A stretch of DNA of 64,000 nucleotides from Hungatella hathewayi (GCA_025149285.1 CP102274.1:1379501-1443500); one strand, 5' to 3'. Positions 1 through 9,687 are shown, counted from the first letter of the stretch. Made by a program: numbers and translations. The notes: generated by a model not told the origin, from the sequence alone.

Positions 1-1167
1 TTAAATCCCGGCGCGGGCGAAGAGGTGAGAAGAAGAACGGGCCTTAGACTGTCCCCGTATTTTTCTGCCGCAAAGCTGGCCTGGATTCTGGAGCATGTAA
101 AAGAAGCTGCAAGTCTGGCCGCCAGAGGAGAACTCTGCTGTGGAACGATGGACAGTTATCTGGTATACCGGCTGACGAAAGGGCGGGAGTTCCGAACGGA
201 TTATTCCAATGCCTCCAGAACCCAGCTGTTTCATATCCGTGAGTTAGCCTGGGATGAAACCCTCTGCGGGATATTTGGGATTCCGAGCGCCTGCCTGCCC
301 GACGTAACCGATTCGGATGGATTTTTCGGAATGACGGATTTCGAGGGGATTTTACCGGGAGAGGTGCCGATCCATGGCGTGATGGGGGATTCCCACGGCG
401 CGCTGTTCGGCCAGGGCTGCCTTTCGAAGGGGATGATGAAGACCACATACGGAACCGGTTCTTCGATTATGATGAATATCGGGGAAATGCCCATTTTTTC
501 AGACCTGGGAATTGTGACCTCGCTGGCGTGGAAGACAGGCGGCCGGGTCCAGTACGTACTGGAAGGGAACATCAATTATACGGGAGCCGTGATTACCTGG
601 TTGAAAGACCAGCTGGGGCTGCTTGCGAGTGCGGGAGAGTCGGAAGAACTGGCGAAAAGAGCCAATCCGGCGGATCATACCTATCTGGTTCCGGCATTTT
701 CAGGGCTGGGAGCACCGTACTGGCGCAGCGATGTGTCGGCGGCCTTTATAAGTATGAGCCGGACCACCGGCCGGGCGGAGCTGGTAAAAGCGGGACTCTG
801 CAGCATTGCCTATCAGATCGCGGATATTGTGGAACTGATGAAGGAGGCCTCCGGAATCCATGAGGTAGAACTGCGGGTAGACGGAGGTCCTACAAAAAAC
901 AGCTTCCTCATGCAGTTTCAGAGTGATATACTTAACAGCAGAATCAGGGTGCCGGAGGTGGAAGAACTGTCCGGGCTGGGAGCCGCCTATGCGGCCGGGC
1001 TGGGAGCCGGTATCTATGACGAATCCCTGTTTGGAAACTTAAGAAGTAGGGAGTACTTACCTGCAATGGGGCCGGAAGAACGGGAAGAAAAGCTGAAAGG
1101 ATGGACGGCGGCTGTAAAAATGGTGCTGGCCTCCGGAGAAGGAGATCAATCATGTTGGAGATCGTAA
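1..1167 (+). CDS. FGGY-family carbohydrate kinase, 5' end outside window
   Basis: The reading frame is open from base 1, so the N-terminus lies upstream; only the middle and C-terminal parts (about 388 residues) are seen. TGLRLSPYFSAAKLAW matches the glycerol-kinase-like segment of FGGY kinases, and GDSHGALFGQG, TYGTGSSIM and VDGGPTKNSFLMQ are the phosphate/ATP-binding segments of the actin-like fold. The family phosphorylates sugars or polyols with ATP in the cytoplasm. The 3' end overlaps the start of the rhamnosidase by 16 bp, so the two are co-transcribed and co-translated. The family is clear; the substrate (glycerol, or a deoxysugar suggested by the rhamnosidase neighbour) is inference. 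Confidence 0.88.
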   Translation, partial: LNPGAGEEVRRRTGLRLSPYFSAAKLAWILEHVKEAASLAARGELCCGTMDSYLVYRLTKGREFRTDYSNASRTQLFHIRELAWDETLCGIFGIPSACLPDVTDSDGFFGMTDFEGILPGEVPIHGVMGDSHGALFGQGCLSKGMMKTTYGTGSSIMMNIGEMPIFSDLGIVTSLAWKTGGRVQYVLEGNINYTGAVITWLKDQLGLLASAGESEELAKRANPADHTYLVPAFSGLGAPYWRSDVSAAFISMSRTTGRAELVKAGLCSIAYQIADIVELMKEASGIHEVELRVDGGPTKNSFLMQFQSDILNSRIRVPEVEELSGLGAAYAAGLGAGIYDESLFGNLRSREYLPAMGPEEREEKLKGWTAAVKMVLASGEGDQSCWRS

Positions 1168-3866
1168 AAGTCTTAATGGATTATGAGAAGGACCCGGTGG
1201 GCGTAGAAGAAATGCCTCAGTTTAGCTGGAAACTGAAGTCGGATAAGCGGAACGTGGTTCAGAGCGCATACCGCCTTCAGATTGCAGAAAACAGAGATTT
1301 TCAAACGCCTGTCTATGACAGCGGAAGGGTCGAAAGCAGTGAATCTGCCCACGTCCGCCCGGCAGGGACAAAAGGGGACTCTGCCGCAATTCTCAAATCA
1401 GCAGTCAGGTATTACGTCCGGGTCCGCGTATGGACGGAGGAAGAGGAAAGCGGCTGGTGCTGCGGTGAATTTGTGACAGCACTGCTTGACAACCGGGAGT
1501 GGAAGGCGCCGTTTGTATCTGCGGAATCCGCACCGGCCTGCAGGGAGGAGTCCAGGGGCACTCTCGTAAGAGGGGATTTTTCCGTTGGAAAAGGCCTGAC
1601 TGAGGCGTATGCTTTTACTACCGCGCTGGGGCTATATCAATTTTACTTAAATGGAAGCAAGGTGGGAACGGATGAGATGACACCCGGATGGACCTCCTAC
1701 CGCAGGCACTTGCTTTATCAGACATATGATGTAACCGGCTGCCTGAAAGAGGGCATCAATACGGCGGGCGCGCTGGTTGGGGCCGGCTGGTATAAAGGTG
1801 TCATGGGGCTTACGAGATCCCGCAATAACTATGGGGACCAGACGGCATTTGCCATGCAGATGGTGTTAAGATACGATGATGGCCGGGAAGAGGTGATCTG
1901 TACCGGAGAGGACTGGAAGGGTGCGGATGCACCTGTTGTATTTTCGGAGATATACCACGGAGAAACGTATGACGCCGCCCTGGAGATCCCGGGATGGTGC
2001 GGCGGTGAAGAGGCGGGAGAGGACCGGGCGTGTGAAACAGGGCGCGGCGAAGAACCGGAGATCTGGCACAAGACGGAGATCGTTCCGTTCGACTCTTCCG
2101 TCCTCCATGCGCAGGGAGGAGCAAGAGTAACGGTCATCGACAGGATTCCGGCAAAAGAAGTATTTGTCACTCCGAACGGAGAGACGGTCATTGATTTCGG
2201 CCAGAATATGGCCGGCAGAATCTGTGTGACCGGATGCGGCAGGAAGGGCGATGTGATCGAGCTGCGGTGCTTTGAAATCCTGGACGCTGAAGGAAATGTC
2301 TATCTGGACAACCTCCGGAAGGCAAAAACGACCATGAAGTATGTGTTCGGGAAAGATGGGGAGATTACATATCATCCGTACTTTACTTACATGGGATTCC
2401 GTTACGCCCTTGTAATCTCTTATCCGGGCACTCCGACCGCCGAAGCGTTTACAGCGGAAACCCTTCATTCGGAAATGGCACCGGCGGGAGAAATCACCTG
2501 TTCCAACCCGCTGTTAAACCAGCTTCACCACAATTACCTGTGGGGCTTAAAAGGCAATTTCCTGGATGTTCCCACCGACTGTCCGCAGCGGGACGAGCGT
2601 CTTGGCTGGACGGGTGACGCCCAGATTTTCTGCCGGACAGCGTGTTATCTGATGGATACGTATACCTTTTATAAGAAATGGCTGTGGGATTTAAAGGCAG
2701 ACCAGACTCCGGAAGGCGGAGTTCCCCACGTAATCCCCAATATCGAGGAGGAACATGCGGAGGGAAACTGGCTGTTAAAGCAGGGACCGCATTCCGCCTC
2801 GGCCTGGGCAGACGCGGCGGTGATCATTCCCTGGACCATGTATCTGATGTACGGCGATACGGCGATACTGGAGCGTCAGTATGACAGTATGAAGCGGTGG
2901 ATTGGATTTATGAAGGAGCATTCGGAGGACTACATCTGGAATTACAGGCTCCAGCTGGGCGACTGGGTTGCGCTTGACGCCGAGGAGGGAAGCTTTTTCG
3001 GAGCAACCCCCACCGATTTGACCTCCACCGCCTATTTTGCCTATTCCACCGGCTTATTTGCTAAAATTGCGGCCATATTAAAGAAAGAGGAAGCGGCGGA
3101 ATACGAAGAGCTGTACGGCCATATCGTGAAGAAATTCCAGGACACCTTTTTCCATGAAGACGGAACGATGACGGCTCAGACGCAGACGGCCCACATCGTG
3201 GCCCTTTTCTTCGGACTGGTGCCGGAAGGGAAGAAGGAGACGGTTACCGATGGCCTGAAACGGCTTCTGGAGAAAGAAAACGGCCATCTTGTGACCGGTT
3301 TTATCGGAACCCCGTATTTCTGCCATGCATTGAGTCAGAACGGCTGTCTGAAAGAGGCGTATGACCTGCTCCTGAAGGAAGATTACCCTTCCTGGCTGTA
3401 TCAGGTAAAAATGGGAGCCACCACGATCTGGGAACACTGGGACGGCATCAAACCGGATGGAACCATGTGGAGCCCGGGGATGAATTCTTTTAACCATTAT
3501 GCTTACGGCGCCATCGGTGAATGGATGTACCGCGTCATGGCGGGAATTGATACGGATGAAGCAGAGGAGGGAGCCGGATTCCGGCACCTGGTGATCTGGC
3601 CGCGTATGGGCGGAGGACTGAGCTATACGGATGCCGTTCATGAGACGGTATATGGTCCGGTCCGCGTCCGTTGGGAGGCAGAGGGCAGCAGGATTTCACT
3701 GCTTGCAGAAATCCCGGCCAACACCAGTGCATCCATACGCCTCGACCGTGCAGTTCGTGTGGAGGAAGCCGATGGACTGGAATTTCGGGCTATGGAAGGA
3801 TTCATGGAGGCCAATACCGGTTCGGGGATGTATCGGATTGTATTTAAACAGCAGATGACAGATTAA
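1152..3866 (+). CDS. alpha-L-rhamnosidase, GH78
   Basis: A 904-residue protein, the normal length for GH78, that releases terminal L-rhamnose from glycosides. The N-terminal part has the beta-sandwich domains (QFSWKLKSDKRN, YRLQIA). The catalytic (alpha/alpha)6 barrel shows DVPTDCPQRDERLGWTGD, which holds the family's Asp and general-acid Glu, and TTIWEHWDG with the second catalytic Glu. I take the ATG at 1152, preceded by GGAGAAGGAG, rather than the frame's earlier codons, which lie deep in the kinase gene. There is no signal peptide, so it probably acts on imported oligosaccharides or glycosides. It lies in an operon with the upstream kinase. Confidence 0.93.
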   Translation: MLEIVKVLMDYEKDPVGVEEMPQFSWKLKSDKRNVVQSAYRLQIAENRDFQTPVYDSGRVESSESAHVRPAGTKGDSAAILKSAVRYYVRVRVWTEEEESGWCCGEFVTALLDNREWKAPFVSAESAPACREESRGTLVRGDFSVGKGLTEAYAFTTALGLYQFYLNGSKVGTDEMTPGWTSYRRHLLYQTYDVTGCLKEGINTAGALVGAGWYKGVMGLTRSRNNYGDQTAFAMQMVLRYDDGREEVICTGEDWKGADAPVVFSEIYHGETYDAALEIPGWCGGEEAGEDRACETGRGEEPEIWHKTEIVPFDSSVLHAQGGARVTVIDRIPAKEVFVTPNGETVIDFGQNMAGRICVTGCGRKGDVIELRCFEILDAEGNVYLDNLRKAKTTMKYVFGKDGEITYHPYFTYMGFRYALVISYPGTPTAEAFTAETLHSEMAPAGEITCSNPLLNQLHHNYLWGLKGNFLDVPTDCPQRDERLGWTGDAQIFCRTACYLMDTYTFYKKWLWDLKADQTPEGGVPHVIPNIEEEHAEGNWLLKQGPHSASAWADAAVIIPWTMYLMYGDTAILERQYDSMKRWIGFMKEHSEDYIWNYRLQLGDWVALDAEEGSFFGATPTDLTSTAYFAYSTGLFAKIAAILKKEEAAEYEELYGHIVKKFQDTFFHEDGTMTAQTQTAHIVALFFGLVPEGKKETVTDGLKRLLEKENGHLVTGFIGTPYFCHALSQNGCLKEAYDLLLKEDYPSWLYQVKMGATTIWEHWDGIKPDGTMWSPGMNSFNHYAYGAIGEWMYRVMAGIDTDEAEEGAGFRHLVIWPRMGGGLSYTDAVHETVYGPVRVRWEAEGSRISLLAEIPANTSASIRLDRAVRVEEADGLEFRAMEGFMEANTGSGMYRIVFKQQMTD

Positions 3867-3943
3867 AATATAATTTATCATGATGCGCAGTATTCTGATA
3901 TAAAATGACGCCTGGCTGTCCATACTATCCCTGAGGTGATAAG

Positions 3944-4093
3944 ATGGAGAAAGAGAGTCATGAACTTGAAAAAGAGGTTGCAAAGGAAGTTGATACCTTT
4001 AATAACCACTGGGGAACCGGCCGTTTTCTGGGACCCAACACACTGAGGTATGAAGAGAACAGGGAAGTTTATGAGGAAAAAGACAGCGAATAG
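3944..4093 (+). CDS. 49-aa small acidic protein
   Basis: ATG at 3944 follows a GAGGTGAT ribosome site at good spacing. The 49 residues are strongly charged (MEKESHELEKEVAKEVD at the start), without a membrane segment or cysteines; HWGTGRFLGPNTLRYEE gives it a distinctive centre. Its stop codon lies inside the bidirectional terminator shared with the convergent acetyltransferase gene. I do not recognise a family. The ribosome site and the terminator that closes the frame make it more likely real than chance. Confidence 0.55.
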   Translation: MEKESHELEKEVAKEVDTFNNHWGTGRFLGPNTLRYEENREVYEEKDSE

Positions 4094-4106
4094 CTGTCTT
4101 TTTCCT
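4074..4106. terminator. bidirectional intrinsic terminator
   Basis: Perfect 14-bp inverted repeat: AGGAAAAAGACAGC (4074-4087), 5-nt loop, GCTGTCTTTTTCCT (4093-4106). The A-run on one side and T-run on the other let it work on both strands, fitting its place between the convergent 3944 and 4110 genes. Confidence 0.85.
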
Positions 4107-4109
4107 GTT

Positions 4110-5255
4110 CTAACATTTATCCAGGCAGCACATGGATAAGGGAAGCGGGAACCAGTTGATCCGGGATTCCAGACTCAGACGGTTTCTCATATCGTGGCGG
4201 TCAGGTGAAAAGAAGAGACGCGCTGCTTCTGTGCTGGACAGCTGCCAGGGGGAGACTGCCTTTGTGCGTGAGACAGAGGGAACCCCATCTTTCACGGCTA
4301 TCCGATAGTTTCCGAAATCCTGAATGGAAAGAAGGACAGTTCCGTCCGAAAGCGGTTCCGAAGCTGCCTTTAAATTCATAAAAAAGGAAAGTACGGCCTC
4401 ATAGTCCAGAATCTGGTAGTTATCATCCTGTCTCATCTGCCAGCGTTCATATAAAACGGATAAAAATTCCATGCGGCTGGTCTCATGAGGGTAGACCTCC
4501 AGGCAAAGCTCTTCCTCTGATAGTTCCGAAAAACAGGTTTCCAGGCAGGAGAAGATCATGGAATCTGATACGGTCATCAGTTCACATATCGTATTTTTTT
4601 TCGCCACCATATAACCTGCAAAGAGGTCATTGTGAAAAAATGCAAACGTGTGATGGAACCAGCTGCCTGCGATATCTGCAAAGTCGGCAGAAGCGCGTTC
4701 GGTGCGGAATGATGAGGTTCCATGAAGCTGTATAATATGCTTCCATACAGGATCAGAGACTGCCGTTACTTCCCGCAGGCGGAGACTGTAATGCGGATAA
4801 AGGCTGCTGCAGTGGCGGAAATTATCCCGGCTGAACCGATAAGTCATGACGCCCCCGCATGGCTCATAACCGAAATAGCGGTAACGCTGCCTCAGACCGG
4901 TGAGACAGCTGAGTTCAATGTGATACTCCTTCATATCGGTGATGGCATCCTTCATCAGCTGCTTCATATAGCCTTTTTTGCGGCTGTCTGGATGGACTGC
5001 TACACTGCCGATTGCCGCACATGTGAGAGATCGTCCGGAGCAACAAAGAGTTACTGGAAATGAGCCGACAACTGCCTTGATGATCCCGTCTTCAAGTGCC
5101 AGATAGTGCAGGGATTCCGTTTCCCTGTTATCTCCGTACAGTTTGGGAAGCAGAGAGGCAAAATCATGGGGCGTGCCGGAAAGGCTGAAAACCATGTTGA
5201 TGAATTCGATGATTTGCGGCAATTCACCGCTATGGGCTTTTCTGTATTCTGTCAT
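4110..5255 (-). CDS. Eis-like GNAT-family N-acetyltransferase
   Basis: A 381-residue protein. The N-terminal half is a GNAT fold: AIGSVAVHPDSRKKGYMKQLM is the acetyl-CoA-binding motif A (V-x-P-x-x-R/K-x-x-G-x-x). LTGLRQRYRYFGYEPCGG is typical of the Eis-like subgroup, which adds a second GNAT-like lobe and a C-terminal SCP2-like domain; the length fits. These enzymes acetylate amines on small molecules or proteins; the substrate here cannot be read from the sequence. It is 22 bp downstream of the DUF1177 gene on the same strand and probably shares its transcript. Confidence 0.82.
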   Translation of the reverse strand: MTEYRKAHSGELPQIIEFINMVFSLSGTPHDFASLLPKLYGDNRETESLHYLALEDGIIKAVVGSFPVTLCCSGRSLTCAAIGSVAVHPDSRKKGYMKQLMKDAITDMKEYHIELSCLTGLRQRYRYFGYEPCGGVMTYRFSRDNFRHCSSLYPHYSLRLREVTAVSDPVWKHIIQLHGTSSFRTERASADFADIAGSWFHHTFAFFHNDLFAGYMVAKKNTICELMTVSDSMIFSCLETCFSELSEEELCLEVYPHETSRMEFLSVLYERWQMRQDDNYQILDYEAVLSFFMNLKAASEPLSDGTVLLSIQDFGNYRIAVKDGVPSVSRTKAVSPWQLSSTEAARLFFSPDRHDMRNRLSLESRINWFPLPLSMCCLDKC

Positions 5256-5277
5256 AAGCCATTCCTTTCTGAACTGA

Positions 5278-6228
5278 TCACCTTATGCCGCACGTATTGC
5301 CGGGCGTCTGTAAATGCTTCATGGTTCCGTATAACTCTGTGAGACGGCGATACTGGTCTTCTCGGTAAAAACAGCACTTCCCGCTTCCGTAGTATTTGGC
5401 TGTCTCGATAACAAAACGGGCTGCCTCCTCTAGATCGGCAGGATGGCTGGCGCCCGTTGCGCAGCCTGCCACCATGGTTTCTGTTGTAATGGCCACACCG
5501 ACTACGGGAGCCTCCGTGGCTGTTGCCGGTTGGAGTATACTGTTGATGTGGTATAAATCATTGCCGTAAGGGGTGATATCCTGCGTGGATAAAGGAAATA
5601 CGCGGGGAAGCTGTCCTGTGGTAGTCTGCATGATATCTAAAAGATCCTCGGACACGCTTAAAATATAGCCGGCTTTCACTGTATTTGAGATCGAAAAGCC
5701 CCTGTGGTTAATCACCCGGTTCCCTTTCGTTGTGTCTACCGAGAGAATGGCATCCATAGCAGGGAGGACTTCAGTTTCATTGTTCTGATGCATTTCCACC
5801 GGAGATCCCATAAAGGGAACCGGCTCATGCGGTTCTGTAGGAGCATTTGGACAGATGTGTGTGGCAATGATGACATCTCCTTCCAGAACATCCCCTTTTT
5901 TCTGCATATCAAGCAGCTTTGCCGCCACGGTCAGAACTGTGCAGGCGCCATCCCCATCGGAGACAAAACCTGTCATGACCGGCCGGGCTCCCAGGCCTCC
6001 AAGCCTGCCTATAACACCAAGGGTAGGTGCTGCTTTACCGGCAGTTTTCCCGCTTTTTCCGGGAATCAGAATGCGTATTACATCCGTGCTGCCATTAGGT
6101 CCGGTGAGAGGAAAGACCTCTACATTTGCCGACGGACTGATAGAGAGAAGATAGTTTTTCATACGAATTCCGCTTGCTGTGCTGTCGTCAAGAATATCGA
6201 AAACTTCGAGAAGTTGTTTCATTACCAT
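5278..6228 (-). CDS. DUF1177 domain-containing protein
   Basis: 316 residues, matching DUF1177 over its whole length. Recognised segments are IGRLGGLGARPVMTGFVSDGDG, ATHICPNAPTEPHEPVPFMG, DTTKGNRVINHRGF, LSTQDITPYGNDLYHINS and TTETMVAGCATGASH. The biochemical role is unknown; the His/Asp/Glu-rich conserved motifs suggest a metal-dependent hydrolase-like fold (inference). The start at 6228 is preceded by AGGAGG with 8-nt spacing; a second in-frame ATG lies two codons inside. It is the first gene of a minus-strand pair with the acetyltransferase and divergent from the ABC transporter operon. Confidence 0.85.
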   Translation of the reverse strand: MVMKQLLEVFDILDDSTASGIRMKNYLLSISPSANVEVFPLTGPNGSTDVIRILIPGKSGKTAGKAAPTLGVIGRLGGLGARPVMTGFVSDGDGACTVLTVAAKLLDMQKKGDVLEGDVIIATHICPNAPTEPHEPVPFMGSPVEMHQNNETEVLPAMDAILSVDTTKGNRVINHRGFSISNTVKAGYILSVSEDLLDIMQTTTGQLPRVFPLSTQDITPYGNDLYHINSILQPATATEAPVVGVAITTETMVAGCATGASHPADLEEAARFVIETAKYYGSGKCCFYREDQYRRLTELYGTMKHLQTPGNTCGIR

Positions 6229-6315
6229 TAGGAAAGCCTCCTTTTAATCTCTGTTTTAGGTTTGAGTCATTATAGTATAGTGAAAATTGAAAATCAAGAA
6301 GATTACTTCAATATT

Positions 6316-6344
6316 TTGACTGTTAATTAAAGAATAAATAACAT
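6316..6344 (+). promoter_or_regulatory. sigma-A-type promoter of the sugar ABC operon
   Basis: TTGACT (6316-6321), 17-bp spacer, TAACAT (6339-6344), in an AT-rich stretch between the divergent DUF1177 gene and the binding-protein gene. Transcription from here would make a leader of about 165 nt. Confidence 0.55.
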
Positions 6345-6459
6345 AAAGAGCGTGAATTGTGCAAAATGCATTAAATATAAAAAAAACCATGTGCATGGTA
6401 ACGAAGCCATAATCAGAAAAATCCGATATACTTGATCTCAGTGAAACGTCGGCAAAGAG

Positions 6460-6495
6460 GCGGACCGTTGTATTGGTAACGGTCCGCTATTTTTA
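6460..6495 (+). terminator. terminator-like hairpin in the leader of the ABC operon
   Basis: Perfect 10-bp stem GCGGACCGTT (6460-6469) / AACGGTCCGC (6478-6487), 8-nt loop, then TATTTTT, ending about 15 nt before the ribosome site of the binding-protein gene. A smaller hairpin, ACCATG/CATGGT, lies upstream at 6389-6402. No gene ends just upstream on this strand, so this is either an attenuator in the 5' leader or the end of an unseen short transcript. I do not recognise a known riboswitch in 6351-6459. Confidence 0.7.
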
Positions 6496-6516
6496 AAAAA
6501 TCAAGGAGGAATGATT

Positions 6517-7887
6517 ATGAGAAGGAAAACATGTTTGGCAACTCTTACAATGGCGGCCATGGTGGCTGTGTCTCTGGCCGGCTGCGGTTCGTCGGGGGAA
6601 AAGGCGGATAACAGCCAGACTGCGGTTTCAGGCGAGACTACGGCTGCAGACAGCGGACAGAAAAAGAAAGATTCCGGTTCTGCAACGGTAGTCAGCATGT
6701 GGCATATGTGGAGCGGAAGTGAGGCAGAGGCATTTCAGACGGTAATCGATGATTTCAATGCCAGCCAGGACGAAATCCAGGTTGAGGTTCTTGCCTCCCA
6801 GACTGAAGAAAAGATGCTGACTGCCATTCCCAGCGGAGACGGCCCGGATATCGTACATACATCAGATACTACGTGCAGCAAGTGGGCACAGGCCGGTCTG
6901 TTAAGCACGCTGGACAGTTATATTACGTCGGAAAATGTGGATGTCGATGATATTTATCCGTCGGTGTACGCCCTCGGAACGTATGGCGGAGAACAGTACG
7001 GTCTGCCATACACAATGGACTCCTATATGCTTTTCTATAACAAGGGTGTACTCGATGAATTGGGACTGGAGCCGCCCAAGACCCTGGAAGAGATGGCAGA
7101 GATGTGTAAAAAGGTAACCGTTAAGGATGCAAACGGAGAGTATACACGGCTCGGATACGTTCCGGACTATCCATGGATCGACAGAGTTGAGATCCCATAC
7201 CTGTTCGGAGCGGAATTCTATGATTTTGAAAACGATCAGGTTATGTGTACCAGTGAAGAATTTAAGAATGCTCTGAGCTATAAGGCACAGTTTTATACAG
7301 ATTACGGCATTCCTGAAGTAACAAAGTTTAAGAGCGGCTTCGGGGCCTATGCATCCAATGACAATGCGCTTTTTCAGGGTAAAATCGTATTTTCCATCGA
7401 GGGAGAATGGTTTGAGAACTTTATCAATTTGTATGCACCGGATGACTTCGAGTGGGGAGCTGTACAGGTTCCTGTAACCGAAACAAAGCCGGAGATTGCA
7501 GGATGCGGACGACTTCAGGGAAGCCTTCTCTCCATTCCGTCCACCAGCAAGAATTCAGACGCTGCTTTTAAGGTAATTCGTTATCTGACTTCCGGTGACG
7601 CCTATGTTAAATTCTGTTCGCTGATTGGCAACCTTCCGACCGCATACTCCGCTCTGAAATCAGAAGAACTGGTAAAACAGGCTCCGCAGCTGGAACCGTT
7701 TATCCAGAGTGTACTGGAAGGAAAGGCGAAGGCGTTCCCGGCAGTTCCGTTCAGCGCTGAATACTCAGATATTCAGGGACTGGAAGAGCAGGATATCTAT
7801 ACCGGTGACAAGACGGTAGAGGAAGCGGTGGAGAGTATGTACGAACAGCTGCAGCCTCTGGCAGATGAGTGGAAAAATGCCAGATAG
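6517..7887 (+). CDS. ABC transporter sugar-binding lipoprotein
   Basis: 456 residues. The N-terminus is a lipoprotein signal with lipobox SLAGC (Cys23), followed by a Ser/Thr/Gly-rich linker. VVSMWHMWSGSEAEAFQTVIDDFN and the closing QPLADEWK region belong to the family-1 extracellular solute-binding proteins that deliver oligosaccharides to MalFG-type permeases. I use ATG 6517, 7 nt after AGGAGG; the ATG at 6511 abuts the ribosome site. The two permease genes follow. A GC-rich hairpin with a weak T-tail (7936-7970) lies between this gene and the first permease and could lower permease expression, a common arrangement. Confidence 0.92.
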   Translation: MRRKTCLATLTMAAMVAVSLAGCGSSGEKADNSQTAVSGETTAADSGQKKKDSGSATVVSMWHMWSGSEAEAFQTVIDDFNASQDEIQVEVLASQTEEKMLTAIPSGDGPDIVHTSDTTCSKWAQAGLLSTLDSYITSENVDVDDIYPSVYALGTYGGEQYGLPYTMDSYMLFYNKGVLDELGLEPPKTLEEMAEMCKKVTVKDANGEYTRLGYVPDYPWIDRVEIPYLFGAEFYDFENDQVMCTSEEFKNALSYKAQFYTDYGIPEVTKFKSGFGAYASNDNALFQGKIVFSIEGEWFENFINLYAPDDFEWGAVQVPVTETKPEIAGCGRLQGSLLSIPSTSKNSDAAFKVIRYLTSGDAYVKFCSLIGNLPTAYSALKSEELVKQAPQLEPFIQSVLEGKAKAFPAVPFSAEYSDIQGLEEQDIYTGDKTVEEAVESMYEQLQPLADEWKNAR

Positions 7888-7990
7888 TATTAAAACTGGA
7901 TCGAAAAGTCTGAATAAGAAAACTAACTAAGAAGTGCGGGGCGGCTGTCCGTAGATGGCGGCCCTGCTTTCTATCAGAGGTGGAAAAACA

Positions 7991-8914
7991 ATGAAGAAAA
8001 AGAAAAAATATAATTCGCAGGCACCTCAGATCCGGCTGGCCATGCTGTTTCTGCTGCCATGGGTGGCTGGATTGATCCTGTTTCATATTTACCCTATCCT
8101 GTCGACCGTCTATTACAGCTTTACGGAATACAATCTGATGAAAGCGCCGAAGTTTGTGGGACTGCAGAATTATAAGAAAATATTCCATGATGATTTATTT
8201 TATAAGGCGGTCTATAATTCTCTCTATTTCGTTGTGATTGGAGTCACGCTGCAGATTGCTTTGTCGGTATTTTCGGCAGTTCTGCTCAATATGAACATCA
8301 AAGGAAGAGGGATTTTCCGTACTGTTTTCTATCTTCCGACGCTGGTTCCGCCAGTGGCAAGTTCCCTCGTTTGGATGTGGATGCTTAATCCTCAGTATGG
8401 TCTGGTCAACGCGGTGCTGAAATTCTTCCATCTTCCGCAGCCTCTGTGGCTTTCTTCCGCGGAATGGTCGAAGCCGGCAATCATTTTGATGACACTCTGG
8501 GGGATTGGCAATACCATTATCGTTTATCTGGCGGGAATCGGTGATATACCCAGAGATTATTATGAGGCGATTGATTTAGACGGAGGCGGGCCGCTTTCAA
8601 AGTTCCGCTATATTACATGGCCAATGCTTTCAAATGTGACATTTTTCCAGGTGGTAAACGGAATCATTATGGGGTTTAATACGTTTACACAGTCTTACAT
8701 TGTGGCGGCCTCAGCGCCGAAGGGAAATGGAACGCTTGGCGGTGTAAAGAATTCGCTTCTGTTTTATGCTGTGGATATTTACAATGAAGGCTTTAAATAT
8801 TTAAAGTTTGGGTATTCCAGCGCACTGGCGACTATCATGCTTTTGGTCATGGTTATCATAACTTTTTTCCTGTTCAAAGGATCTAAAAAATGGGTCTATT
8901 ACGGAGGTGAATAA
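7991..8914 (+). CDS. ABC sugar transporter permease, MalF/UgpA type
   Basis: 307 residues with about six membrane helices (LAMLFLLPWVAGLILFHIYP, YFVVIGVTLQIALSVF, and a final helix near the C-terminus). The cytoplasmic EAA loop, YYEAIDLDGGGPLSKFRYITWPML, contacts the ATPase. Start ATG 7991 follows AGAGGTGG; the frame extends upstream but without a ribosome site. It is two bases from the next permease. No dedicated ATPase is encoded, as is usual for this transporter class, which shares an MsmK-type ATPase. Confidence 0.9.
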   Translation: MKKKKKYNSQAPQIRLAMLFLLPWVAGLILFHIYPILSTVYYSFTEYNLMKAPKFVGLQNYKKIFHDDLFYKAVYNSLYFVVIGVTLQIALSVFSAVLLNMNIKGRGIFRTVFYLPTLVPPVASSLVWMWMLNPQYGLVNAVLKFFHLPQPLWLSSAEWSKPAIILMTLWGIGNTIIVYLAGIGDIPRDYYEAIDLDGGGPLSKFRYITWPMLSNVTFFQVVNGIIMGFNTFTQSYIVAASAPKGNGTLGGVKNSLLFYAVDIYNEGFKYLKFGYSSALATIMLLVMVIITFFLFKGSKKWVYYGGE

Positions 8915-8916
8915 GA

Positions 8917-9600
8917 ATGAAAAGACGCATAAAGTCCGTTTTGAAGTATATTCCTCTCTGTCTGGCCGGCCTGTTTTTCTTCGTGCCGTTTATATGGCTG
9001 ATCAGCACTTCCTTAAAGAGTTCGGATCAGATCTTTTCATACCCGCCGGAATGGATACCGAAGCCGGCAAAGTACAGCAACTACAGGGAGGCCTTTGAGG
9101 CGATCCCTTATCTGAAATATATCTTAAATACGATGAAAACCACATCGCTGGCGGTACTGGGGAATGTCCTTTCGGCCTCGATGATCGGTTATGCCTTTGG
9201 CAAGTTAAAATGGCCCGGACGGGACAAGGTATTCATGCTGGTGGTTGCTACCATGATGCTGCCGTTTACGGTTACCATGATTCCTCTGTACAGCCTGTTC
9301 TCCAGACTCGGATGGATCAATACCTATATTCCGCTGGTTCTGCCGGATTTCCTGGGGACTGCGTACTTCATCTTCCTGATGCGCCAGTTTTACAGAAATC
9401 TTCCTGATGAGTTCATGGAAGCCGCCAGAATTGACGGTGCCAGTGAACTATGGGTTTATGCCAGAATTGCCCTGCCTCTTGAAAAGCCGGCGGTCGTTAC
9501 CGTTGCGCTCTTCTCGCTTTCTAGGAAACTTCGCAAATCGGCCAAGATAGTGTATAATGGACTTGAAATAAAAAATCACATAACAAAAGAGCGAATGTAG
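8917..9600 (+). pseudogene. ABC sugar transporter permease (MalG/UgpE type), 3' end replaced by an IS
   Basis: The first 200 residues (to base 9516) are a normal MalG-type permease, including the EAA loop FMEAARIDGASELWVYARIALP and the start of the next helix, VVTVALFS. Family members are about 275 residues and continue with a Trp-rich FxWxWN segment and two more helices. Here the frame switches after 9516 to 27 unrelated, hydrophilic residues (LSRKLRKSAKIVYNG...) coded by the IS end. The product lacks its last helices and is very unlikely to work. No 3' half of the gene is found elsewhere in the window. Confidence 0.85.
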
Positions 9601-9687
9601 TGATTCGCCACGACGTTGATTATGTAGTTTTTTGTTTTGGTTTAGACTGCGCTGTCTGACGGCAAAGAAAGAATAAGGGGCATGGAA

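Noticed and set aside
6351..6459. Known riboswitch (c-di-GMP, THF, preQ1) in the ABC leader
   Set aside because: I compared the remembered conserved cores of these classes and found no match; left as an unassigned leader.
7936..7970. Terminator between the binding protein and the first permease
   Set aside because: GCGGGGC/GCCCTGC stem has a long loop and only TTTC after it; at most a partial attenuator, so only mentioned in the gene entry.
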